Positions 1 through 8,549 of a stretch of DNA of 64,000 nt are shown one piece after another (position 1 is the stretch's first letter; every line of letters begins with the position of its first letter). Made by a program: the position numbers and the translations under genes. The notes below the pieces were generated by a model, which had not been told where the DNA came from, did no database searches, and worked only from the letters and a program-made list of their open reading frames with translations. The DNA is from Paraburkholderia phenoliruptrix (lineage in GTDB: Bacteria > Pseudomonadota > Gammaproteobacteria > Burkholderiales > Burkholderiaceae), in NCBI RefSeq assembly GCF_902859825.1, contig NZ_CADIKB010000020.1, forward strand, positions 1-64,000, written 5' to 3'.

Positions 1-1875
1 TCCCGCGCCTTGCTTCATCATGTGCACTTCTATCGCAGCGCGAGACAACCCGTTTCGTTTCATCTCGAATAGCGCGGGATGCCGATCCTCAAATAGACCG
101 GGACGTAACACATGCTGAATACGCAGTGCGCGCTCACGCTTTAACGCCCCTGTATCCATTGCATCCTTAATCCGCTGTCCCTCCTTGCGATTCGCACCAT
201 CAAGGACGTAGATCATCGTAGTCAGAAGGTTGCGGTGGCCCAACTGCTGAGATAAAGCCTGGAGCGTCGCATTGGAATATTGATAGTAGTAGACCAGCGC
301 GTAGAACCTCCGGAACATGTGGGGCGTGGCGATCAGGGTCGCTTCGTCACCTAATGCCAAACGAACGAATTGCTCTGCGGCTCCACGACAAGACTCGAAT
401 TCGTACCAGCAGTGCTCCGCCCCAATGCCCGCTGTCCAGCTTAAGCGACGATACGAAAACAGCGACCGTTCGCGGACCGGCGTCGCCGACCATGTGCAGC
501 GACCTGCGGCTTTGTCGAAATCGACATATATGCGCTGAATAGACTCTAAAAGATTGGACGCGTCAACAGTCAGCTGATTGACATAGAAGTCCTCGTAGTC
601 CATATGTGTTTTTTCCAGATAAAACTTACCCTCGAACAACCCTAGCTCGATCGAAACGGATTTGATGTATCCGCTGTGAATGCCAAACTTCCTATGGACC
701 ACTTCATCCCTGCGACGCGCATTCATTGATGTCACCACTACAAAGACCGCCGTATAGAGAAGAAGGATCGCGCGGCGCAGCGTCATCGTGCTTGAATTTG
801 GTGCTGGGGAATCCAGGCCGGTCATCGGGGACGGGAGGAGAGAATCCAGATGTTCGCGCGCTTTGGACGTCGCAAATTTGCTTTGGAGCTCGCTAACAAC
901 AAAGCGTTGGAGGTCAACTTTTCCCGTATATCCTGAACACGAAAAAAGTTCTTCAAGCAGATCGACGATGCGTGGGCCGATCTCGTAGATCCAGCGGCAG
1001 CCCTCGGAAAGTAGCAATCCCGCTTCTGTAACACCGAGATTTCTTGTCCTCGAGATAGGCTTGCCATATTTCTTCGCCGTATCCTGCAAATTCGGATACG
1101 GGTACGCAGACGCTCCCAAGCCAAGTGGCAAATCAAAGAGATAATTCAGTGCTGCCATTACTTCGCGCAAGCTGCTACGCGACATCAACTCGGCTGGCTG
1201 CTCGTCTTCGCAAATAAATTCGGACATGTCGAGTTGATCATGATGATGGCTTCTGGCTAACTTGATAATTTTGACGTAGTGGGCGGTCTCTTGTCCCTGA
1301 ACGTTGGTGCCCAACGCTCGACGAAAAGCTTCGGTTGCAACGTTGGGGCTCCAAGAATTTCTGGTCAATCGCGTTAAGTCGCCCCCGTCCTGTATGTGTT
1401 CAATCAGCCTTTCACGGATTGCCAAGGCGCGTTCCCAGCCCCCATTACCGATGGAACGGATGAGTTCGTCCCAAGACTCACGATCGACTGACGAGACTGA
1501 AGTCCCATTGCGAAACCACATGTACTCAAAAAACTTCGCGAGGTTCTTTGCCAGGTTCGTAGCACGACGCCGAAAGGCTTTTTCGGTGATCGACCGGCGA
1601 TAATATTCGTTGAGTGCGAGTACTATCGCCGCCGCAAAACTAGGTTGGTCGCGGAACCGTTGACACGTCGAATATAGGGCATTCGGCGGAAGCCAGAATT
1701 CACCGACATCAATTTCGAAGAATGATGATTCGTCATGGCGAGCGCCTGGATCAGGAAATCTCACACGCCAAGTGCCGAGTAATGTGACTTGACTTCCGAG
1801 CGCTGAGCGCACGAGTTCCATCAAGCTATCAGGCTCATTTGTATTGACCCGCTCCCCCGTGTCAAGATTAGTCAT
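1..1875 (-). CDS. Tyrosine recombinase/integrase, large, 3' end beyond window
   Basis: I translated the minus strand from the ATG at 1873-1875 to base 1. It is open for 625 codons without a stop, so the gene continues past the edge. The C-terminal part carries a full tyrosine-recombinase signature: a box I arginine cluster before D390-E391 (ARRRDEV, about 387-393), HMFRR with H519 and R522, LGHRN with H547, and the nucleophile Y556 in TTMIYV. The N-terminal 380 residues would hold the DNA-binding core domain. The protein is much longer than phage integrases (300-400 residues). Its ATG overlaps the stop of the upstream recombinase gene by 8 nt, so the two are probably co-translated. The likely role is strand exchange for integration or excision of the element. 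Codon use is AT-richer than in the chromosomal genes. Confidence 0.85.
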   Translation of the reverse strand, partial: MTNLDTGERVNTNEPDSLMELVRSALGSQVTLLGTWRVRFPDPGARHDESSFFEIDVGEFWLPPNALYSTCQRFRDQPSFAAAIVLALNEYYRRSITEKAFRRRATNLAKNLAKFFEYMWFRNGTSVSSVDRESWDELIRSIGNGGWERALAIRERLIEHIQDGGDLTRLTRNSWSPNVATEAFRRALGTNVQGQETAHYVKIIKLARSHHHDQLDMSEFICEDEQPAELMSRSSLREVMAALNYLFDLPLGLGASAYPYPNLQDTAKKYGKPISRTRNLGVTEAGLLLSEGCRWIYEIGPRIVDLLEELFSCSGYTGKVDLQRFVVSELQSKFATSKAREHLDSLLPSPMTGLDSPAPNSSTMTLRRAILLLYTAVFVVVTSMNARRRDEVVHRKFGIHSGYIKSVSIELGLFEGKFYLEKTHMDYEDFYVNQLTVDASNLLESIQRIYVDFDKAAGRCTWSATPVRERSLFSYRRLSWTAGIGAEHCWYEFESCRGAAEQFVRLALGDEATLIATPHMFRRFYALVYYYQYSNATLQALSQQLGHRNLLTTMIYVLDGANRKEGQRIKDAMDTGALKRERALRIQHVLRPGLFEDRHPALFEMKRNGLSRAAIEVHMMKQGAG

Positions 1876-3805
1876 TCGCTATCTCCCTTTCTATATGGTT
1901 GAGTACGTGACCGTAAGGACCTTCCTTTACGTACACATAGAGAGCAAACGTGAAGAACATGCTTGGGACATGGAAGGCATGGAATGCGTCTGGATTCGCC
2001 TGAAGTAGTCGCTGCCATGAATCTCGGTAATAGCGTCTTTTGAGAGCCAGTTCGTTAAGACGGGCCTCATTAAGTACGATCCTCTGGTTCCGACACTCTC
2101 CATCGACGTGGCAACGCTTTCCATCGCAAAATTCGCCCGCTAAATACGAAGGATCGGGAGGCTCCGCCGGGTTCGCGCACGTCGTGCCATCGCCGACTGG
2201 AATCATCAAGTTGGAGTCAACAAATTTAGTGTCCGGGGCGGGTCCGCGGTAGCGCCCATCTTTCTCGAGCTTGAACTTTACGGTCGCCTCGAACCTACGT
2301 TGGAATTCGAGGTTATTGGCCGAATTGAGCCTTTTGGCGAACTCCTGATCGAGATAGACACCAGTTGTTGCGATCGTTTTGTGACCTGCGACTTGTCGTG
2401 CTCTTTCTGGATCCCGTGTTGACAGGAAATGCCCCATTAACACCTGCGTGCGTATTTGATCGAATGAAAACGGAGCGATTCCATGGCTTTCACAGAATCT
2501 CGGCAGAATCCCTTGAAAACCCACATACTGATGCGTGTACGGCTCAGATTCCGAGTTTGAATATCCAAACCATATTCGGGTTTCATTTTCTTCTACACGG
2601 CCCAACTGCTTCAATTGAGCGAGATTCCATAGGACTAACTCGAGCGCTTTTATGCCGTACCTGTGAGTTTTGTCAATATATACAAACGGCGTATCGTCGT
2701 CTGTTTTGGATTTGAAACCTTGGATTTCATATCCATCGTCGGTTTTGCTGATTCGATCAGAGGTTAGATTCACTACCCCATTCATGTTCCACCCGGTATA
2801 GAACATAAGCAAAAGAAATGCCGCTGCTAATTCGTCTGTGTGAATTCGATTCAACAGAAAAAGAACATTGCGAGCGCTACGTTCGATATGTTTTTCGAGG
2901 GCTGGATATAACTTCCTCAGGGGGTCCTTCGCGGCTGAAAAAATAAAAGTCCCAGCTTTTTGAGGAGTCGCCAACTTCTTTATTTCTATTTGCTGGAGAT
3001 AGGCACTGATACAGTCCTCTGAGGATACTTGTGCAACCTCTCTAAATACCCAATTCGAAACATGTACGTGGCTAGTGAGGCGATCAAACGCAATTACTGT
3101 GCGTTCAGGCAAATCAAGTTTTGCTCGCGCAAGTCGATTCAAATCAGTTCGAATTTCGTCCCAAAATGTCAAATCAGAAATGCACGCCTCAATTATTCTT
3201 TCCGAGTCGGCATCAATTCTTCGAAGTGCTTTTTCTTCTAGGTCTTTAATCGTCTCGTGCGTTAATGCAGATATTGGCGCGCGTTCGTTGTAATTCCCAT
3301 CCTCTTGCACCAAATCGCTGATTATCGGGCGCGGCTTTGACCGCTGAGGCTTTTGGCGCCTGACACGCATCGTGCTTGGAGTTACCTGCTCAAGGAACAA
3401 ACCAGCGGTTTCTCCAAAACTAATAACTCGCGCCCTCAGTTCGCCTATCGCTCGCTTTTGTACGGTGTCGGCCAACTCGGTTCTTTTGGCGCACCACTCG
3501 ACCGCTTCGAACATTTCAAAAAGATCCGACCGCCTTATTTCTTTGGACGGGGCGGCGAAGATTTTTTGCACGCGACTGTCAGATTGTCCCAGTTCTATTG
3601 CCTTGTGCAGCAGATTCATTGCCGAAGTGCCATACGGCTGGATAAGGGAACGCGCGGAGATACTACGAAGCATCTCTTCGAGCCAGCCATCCGTACCCAT
3701 CGAAGCCTTCCGGATTGTGAAATTGACAACGGTTCTGTATTCGCGTGAATACCGTCGATAGCTTGTCATCACGGGTATAGACACGTCGGCTTCTACTGTG
3801 CTCAT
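1868..3805 (-). CDS. Tyrosine recombinase-like protein, element-terminal, degenerate active site
   Basis: A 645-residue protein whose C-terminal half has the tyrosine recombinase fold signature. A hydrophobic stretch and TGWN (337-340) stand where box I normally has its arginine. GFKSK (about 363-367) fits the beta-hairpin lysine. FDQIR gives R452, and VAGHKTIATTGVYLD gives H475 and Y484. The canonical box I Arg is replaced by N340 and the box II His by D449, so it is either a divergent active family or a catalytically weak partner. After the nucleophile comes a tail with C543, C560, C565 and C571, a possible zinc site. The ATG at 3805 follows a short leader with a TATACT -10 box. Stop and next start overlap (ATGACTAA). 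It is the gene nearest the comM junction and is probably needed for mobility together with its partner. Confidence 0.8.
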   Translation of the reverse strand: MSTVEADVSIPVMTSYRRYSREYRTVVNFTIRKASMGTDGWLEEMLRSISARSLIQPYGTSAMNLLHKAIELGQSDSRVQKIFAAPSKEIRRSDLFEMFEAVEWCAKRTELADTVQKRAIGELRARVISFGETAGLFLEQVTPSTMRVRRQKPQRSKPRPIISDLVQEDGNYNERAPISALTHETIKDLEEKALRRIDADSERIIEACISDLTFWDEIRTDLNRLARAKLDLPERTVIAFDRLTSHVHVSNWVFREVAQVSSEDCISAYLQQIEIKKLATPQKAGTFIFSAAKDPLRKLYPALEKHIERSARNVLFLLNRIHTDELAAAFLLLMFYTGWNMNGVVNLTSDRISKTDDGYEIQGFKSKTDDDTPFVYIDKTHRYGIKALELVLWNLAQLKQLGRVEENETRIWFGYSNSESEPYTHQYVGFQGILPRFCESHGIAPFSFDQIRTQVLMGHFLSTRDPERARQVAGHKTIATTGVYLDQEFAKRLNSANNLEFQRRFEATVKFKLEKDGRYRGPAPDTKFVDSNLMIPVGDGTTCANPAEPPDPSYLAGEFCDGKRCHVDGECRNQRIVLNEARLNELALKRRYYRDSWQRLLQANPDAFHAFHVPSMFFTFALYVYVKEGPYGHVLNHIEREIAND

Positions 3806-3819
3806 GCAGAGTAATCCTA

Positions 3820-3875
3820 TAGTATAAATGTCTGATTTTTATAGATAATTGTTCTTGATTCATATTGTTATACTA
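3820..3875. repeat. Inverted repeat at element end (possible recombinase binding site)
   Basis: TAGTATAA at 3820-3827 is the exact reverse complement of TTATACTA at 3868-3875, with 40 bp between. Inside, ATTGTT occurs at 3848-3853 and again at 3864-3869, 16 bp apart. Such short repeats within the last 70 bp of an element, next to a tyrosine recombinase gene, fit core or arm binding sites. This is an inference; the sequence is AT-rich, so chance repeats are possible. Confidence 0.4.
3821..3826 (-). promoter_or_regulatory. Candidate -10 box of the recombinase operon
   Basis: Read on the minus strand, TATACT lies 16 bases before the ATG at 3805, inside the AT-rich element end. No clear -35 hexamer is visible at 17 bp. 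The box overlaps one arm of an inverted repeat, so recombinase binding could autoregulate the operon. Confidence 0.35.
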
Positions 3876-3886
3876 CACTTACCTCA

Positions 3887-5287
3887 ACGGTCAATCTCGC
3901 GCCCGCGGACTTGCCCAAGGAGTCCGGCCGCTTCGACCTGCCCATTGCCTTGGGCATTCTCGCGGCGAGCGGACAGATTCCGGCCGAGTCGCTCGTCAAT
4001 CGGGAATTTGCCGGCGAGCTGTCGTTGACGGGCGCACTGCGTCCGATGCGCGGCGCCTTCGCGATGGCTTGCGGCACGGCGCGCGGCGCCCGTGCGGGTG
4101 CTGGTGCGGGTGCCCGTGCCGCGGTCGATGATGGAAGCGCGGCCGCACAGCTGCCGCCGCCGCGCAATCCACAGCTGTATCTTCCCGCGGCAAGCGCGGC
4201 GGAAGCGGCGCTTGTGCCCGGCGTCGACGTGTACGGCGCGACCGATCTGCCGTCGCTGTGCGCGCATCTCGCCGATGCGCCGGACGCGCGCCTTCATCCG
4301 GTGGCCGCGCCCAGCCTGGCCGATGCCGCGCCTGCCGCGGTGCCCGACATGGGCGATGTGATCGGTCAACGGGGCGCGCGACGCGCACTCGAAGTCGCGG
4401 CGGCCGGTGGTCACCACGTGCTGCTCATTGGCCCGCCGGGGGCGGGTAAGTCGATGCTGGCCGCCCGCTTGCCCGGCCTGCTGCCGCCCATGACCGACGA
4501 CGAAGCGCTCAGTTCGGCGGCGCTGCTATCGGCGAGCCGCGCCGGTTTTACGCCGGCGCAATGGCGCCGGCGGCCGTTTCGGGCGCCGCATCACTCGTCG
4601 AGCGCGGCAGCGCTGGTGGGCGGGCGCAACCCGCCGCAGCCGGGCGAGATTACGCTCGCGCACCTCGGCGTGCTTTTTCTCGACGAATTGCCGGAGTTCG
4701 ACCGCGACGTGCTCGAAACACTGCGCGAGCCGCTGGAGGCCGGCCGCATCACGATTTCGCGCGCGGCGCTGCAAGCCGATTTTCCGGCGGCGTGCCAACT
4801 CATCGCGGCGATGAACCCGTGCCCATGCGGCTGGCGCGGTGACCCCAACGGACGTTGCCGCTGCACGCCGGAGATCGCGGCGCGCTACCTGCGCAAGTTG
4901 TCCGGTCCGTTGCTCGACCGGATCGACATTCAACTGGAAGTGCCGGCGCTCACGTCGACGGAATTGTCCGCGCGCTCGACTGCCGCCGGTGAAAGCAGCG
5001 AGGCCATCGCCCGCCGCGTGCATGCCGCGCGCGAGCGGCAATTGGCGCGGCAAGGCAAGACGAACCGTGAATTGAGCGGACGTGAAGTCGACGAAGTCTG
5101 CCGTCCCGACGCGGCCGGCGAAGCGCTACTGCGGGAGGCGGGCGAGCGTTTCGGCTGGTCGGCGCGGGCCTATTACCGGGTCCTGAAGGTTGCGCGCACT
5201 ATCGCCGACCTGGCCGGTGCGAGCATGCCGAGCGCCGCGCAGATCGGCGAGGCGGTTCAATACCGGCGCGCTTTTGGCTCCAGTTGA
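3887..5287 (+). pseudogene. comM: comM 3' fragment (YifB/Mg-chelatase-like helicase), split by insertion
   Basis: The reading frame resumes at 3887 with TVNLAPADLPKESG, the conserved region near residue 70-80 of ComM/YifB. The usual first 70 or so residues are absent. The rest is intact: Walker A GPPGAGKSML near 4428-4457, Walker B LFLDELPEF near 4672-4700, a cysteine cluster MNPCPCGWRG...GRCRC near 4809-4866 and the sensor region LLDRIDIQLEV. Intact ComM is a hexameric helicase that promotes branch migration during natural transformation. An Ala/Gly/Arg-rich stretch near 4070-4130 is a lineage-specific linker. A TTG at 3911 could start a 458-residue remnant, but no good ribosome-binding site precedes it. 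Function is probably lost unless the element excises. Confidence 0.9.
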
Positions 5288-5315
5288 GAAGAAAAATATG
5301 CTGTCAAGACTTGAC

Positions 5316-5324
5316 TTATACACA
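5316..5324 (+). promoter_or_regulatory. DnaA box
   Basis: TTATACACA matches the strict DnaA consensus TTATNCACA. Confidence 0.5.
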
Positions 5325-5440
5325 CGTCCGCGTTCCAGATAAATTTTGAAACATCTGAAAGGTACTTCGAAGGCGCCCCGCTGATGCCTTTGATTTAAAA
5401 GAATTTTTTATGAGGCGCCGTCGGCGTTGCGGCTGACGAA

Positions 5441-5459
5441 ATGCCCGCCGGGCGGGCAT
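5441..5459. repeat. GC-rich hairpin between convergent genes
   Basis: Arms ATGCCCGCC and GGCGGGCAT are perfectly complementary around a single G. It may help termination for comM or the lipoprotein gene, but no T-run follows on either strand. Confidence 0.4.
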
Positions 5460-5491
5460 CTGCGGCAAAAAAACGGGAGTTCTCAACAGAG

Positions 5492-5500
5492 TTATCCACA
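5492..5500 (+). promoter_or_regulatory. DnaA box
   Basis: TTATCCACA is the strongest form of the DnaA box. It is 176 bp from the first box and in the same orientation. Confidence 0.5.
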
Positions 5501-5619
5501 GAACGGTCCATGCAGTGGAAAACCTCAAGGTAAACCGCGAATTAGCGCTGGAAGCTACGAAGGAACTTTCACTGTGCGAGCGAATCGCCTAGCCGGGCAA
5601 TCGGCCAAAACTACCGCTT

Positions 5620-6321
5620 TCAATACAGTTGGAACGACGAAAAAAACTGGTCGACCTGTTCCTGCGGCAACGGCTTTGAAGCGATGATCGCCGCCTGATA
5701 CGCATGGCGTCCGCGTGCCACGAGGCGCGCGTACACCGTCCGCGACTCATGAGCCGAGCCGGCCTCGCCGGTCAGCTTCATCTCCAGTCCGGGAACTTTG
5801 CCGCCTGCCGCGAGCGGGATCTGGACCACGTGGGCGTCGGGCGGGACGCCTACATTTCGCGCGAGGCCGGTGCGCAGAAAGTCGAGCGCCTTGCGCTGCG
5901 TCGCTTCGCTGTCGTCGGGCAGCATCAGCGTGCCGACCGCGAACACCGCGTCGCCGGCTTCGGCCGTCTGCATGGCCATCTGCATCGGCGTGCCGTCGAT
6001 CTGCACCGCGCGCTGATCGTTGCCCGGTTTGGCCGGCAGGTCGATGGCATAGCCATTGTCGTTATTCATGATGGTGCGCCAGTCGAAGGTCGGCGAGCAG
6101 CCGCCGAGCACCACACCGAGCGCGAGCGCGCAGGCCGCCACGCGTACTGCCGACCAGGCTCGCGACCCGCGGTGCGGGGTTGGATCCGCGGCATGGATAA
6201 CGGAGGCGCGACTCGGGAAACGATGCGAGGGAATTCGAGCGAGGAGCAGGAGAAGGCGAAAAACTGTGTGGAGCATGAGAACTGGGCACCGGTGACGCGG
6301 CTGAGATGGCGTGAGGATCAA
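5620..6321 (-). CDS. Putative lipoprotein of unknown function
   Basis: A 233-codon frame. A hydrophobic stretch ending in the lipobox LGGC (VAACALALGVVLGGC, near residues 62-76) predicts lipidation of that Cys and export. The mature part is about 158 residues, beginning SPTFDWRTIMNNDNGYAIDLPAKPG and ending with QVDQFFSSFQLY, with no recognised domain. The true start is probably well inside the frame, near a GTG or ATG just ahead of the signal peptide, since the first 50 residues are Arg/Pro-rich and unlike a signal sequence. It is divergent from the thioredoxin gene and shares its upstream region. Confidence 0.7.
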   Translation of the reverse strand: MILTPSQPRHRCPVLMLHTVFRLLLLLARIPSHRFPSRASVIHAADPTPHRGSRAWSAVRVAACALALGVVLGGCSPTFDWRTIMNNDNGYAIDLPAKPGNDQRAVQIDGTPMQMAMQTAEAGDAVFAVGTLMLPDDSEATQRKALDFLRTGLARNVGVPPDAHVVQIPLAAGGKVPGLEMKLTGEAGSAHESRTVYARLVARGRHAYQAAIIASKPLPQEQVDQFFSSFQLY

Positions 6322-6514
6322 GCGCTATTATCCGTCGGCAGTTGGAAGCGTGCGTCGGGACGGCATGAGCCTCTCGCCGCCGCCTCGGCCACGCTCCGGC
6401 CCTGCACTGCCGCGTCGCCCGAATAGGACTACAATAGCGAAGTTACGCCGCAGCGCTCCCGAGCCCAGCCGGCGCACTGCCCCGCGCGTTTGCGCGACTT
6501 CCGAGGTTCCGTTC

Positions 6515-7048
6515 ATGAGCTCCATCACGTCGACCAGCGCCGTCACGCGCACGAATCCGCTTCGCTATCTGATCATCGCCGCCGTGGCGATTGCGATCGG
6601 CGTGGCGGGTTATTTCGCGTTCGCCGGCCAGCAGCGCGTGCCCGACGCGACCTTCACGCTGCTCTCCGGCCAGAAAGTCACCACTGCGGACCTGAAAGGC
6701 AAGGTCTACCTCGTCAACTTCTGGGCAACGAGCTGCGACACCTGCATGAAGGAAATGCCGCAAATGGTGCAGACGTATAACCGCTTCAAAGGCAAAGGGC
6801 TCGAATTCGTCGCGGTCGCCATGAGCTACGACGCGCCGATGTACGTGACCAACTACACGCAAACCCGTCAGTTGCCGTTCAAGGTCGCCATGGACGACGG
6901 CTCCGCCGCCAAACAGTTCGGCAACGTGCAACTGACGCCGACCACCTTTCTCGTCGATAAAGACGGCAAGATTCTGAAGCGTTATGTCGGCGAGCCGCAA
7001 TTCGCGGAACTCGACCAGTTGCTGGAAAAAGCCCTGAACGCGGCTTGA
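6515..7048 (+). CDS. TlpA/ResA-like membrane-anchored thioredoxin
   Basis: A 177-residue protein. An N-terminal membrane anchor (LRYLIIAAVAIAIGVAGYFAF, about residues 14-34) is followed by a thioredoxin fold facing the periplasm. The active site WATSCDTC has the CxxC pair, and the cis-proline region is LTPTTFLVDKDG. The ATG at 6515 was chosen because it begins directly before the anchor; the frame is open further upstream. TlpA/ResA proteins reduce disulfides, often in cytochrome c maturation, but no cytochrome genes are nearby. A bidirectional hairpin follows the gene. Confidence 0.85.
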   Translation: MSSITSTSAVTRTNPLRYLIIAAVAIAIGVAGYFAFAGQQRVPDATFTLLSGQKVTTADLKGKVYLVNFWATSCDTCMKEMPQMVQTYNRFKGKGLEFVAVAMSYDAPMYVTNYTQTRQLPFKVAMDDGSAAKQFGNVQLTPTTFLVDKDGKILKRYVGEPQFAELDQLLEKALNAA

Positions 7049-7144
7049 GCGCAAGAGCGCCACGGCGGCTGACCGGTGTCGCCAATCGGTGACGAAACCG
7101 GTCGCACAACCCGCTAACCCACAGCGAGCTTAAGGCTCAATAAA

Positions 7145-7174
7145 AAACGCCGGCATTGCAAATTGCCGGCGTTT
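7145..7174. terminator. Bidirectional Rho-independent terminator
   Basis: Arms AAACGCCGGCA and TGCCGGCGTTT (11 bp, perfect) enclose an 8-nt loop. A-rich on one side and T-rich on the other, it serves both the thioredoxin gene and convergent dctD. Confidence 0.85.
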
Positions 7175-7180
7175 CCATTT

Positions 7181-8533
<1,353 letters not shown>

Positions 8534-8549
8534 GTCTTTCTCATGGGAT

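Larger units (their letters stand above)
1..3886. mobile_element. End of an integrated mobile element inserted in comM
   Basis: The stretch from the left window edge to about 3886 is clearly AT-richer than the rest and holds two tandem tyrosine-recombinase-like genes that read away from the junction into the element. At 3887 the sequence switches to high GC and to the conserved ComM peptide TVNLAPADLPKES, in frame but with no start codon. This is what a site-specific insertion inside comM would look like from one side. comM is a known insertion site for other islands (AbaR-type in Acinetobacter), but those carry Tn7-like transposases, not these enzymes. The other end, the cargo and the 5' part of comM are outside the window, so the element's size and family cannot be given. 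Confidence 0.85.
5288..5619. other. 332-bp intergenic region with two DnaA boxes
   Basis: No credible gene. It holds TTATACACA at 5316-5324 and TTATCCACA at 5492-5500, both exact matches to the DnaA box TTATNCACA on the same strand. It also holds an AT-rich run near 5391-5411 and a 9-bp-arm hairpin at 5441-5459 followed by an A7 run. It lies between the convergent ends of comM and a lipoprotein gene, so promoter roles are less likely. Confidence 0.6.

Noticed and set aside
3663..3863. 66-codon minus ORF across the element end
   Set aside because: It lies out of frame over the start of the large recombinase gene; no support.
1..3886. AbaR-type (Tn7-like) island in comM
   Set aside because: No transposase of the TniA/TnsB kind is visible; both genes have tyrosine recombinase motifs.
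3911..5287. Complete functional comM starting at TTG 3911
   Set aside because: The conserved frame clearly extends upstream to 3887 and about 70 family N-terminal residues are missing; no ribosome-binding site.
5288..5619. Replication origin
   Set aside because: Only two DnaA boxes and no dnaA, parA or rpmH nearby; reported just as boxes.
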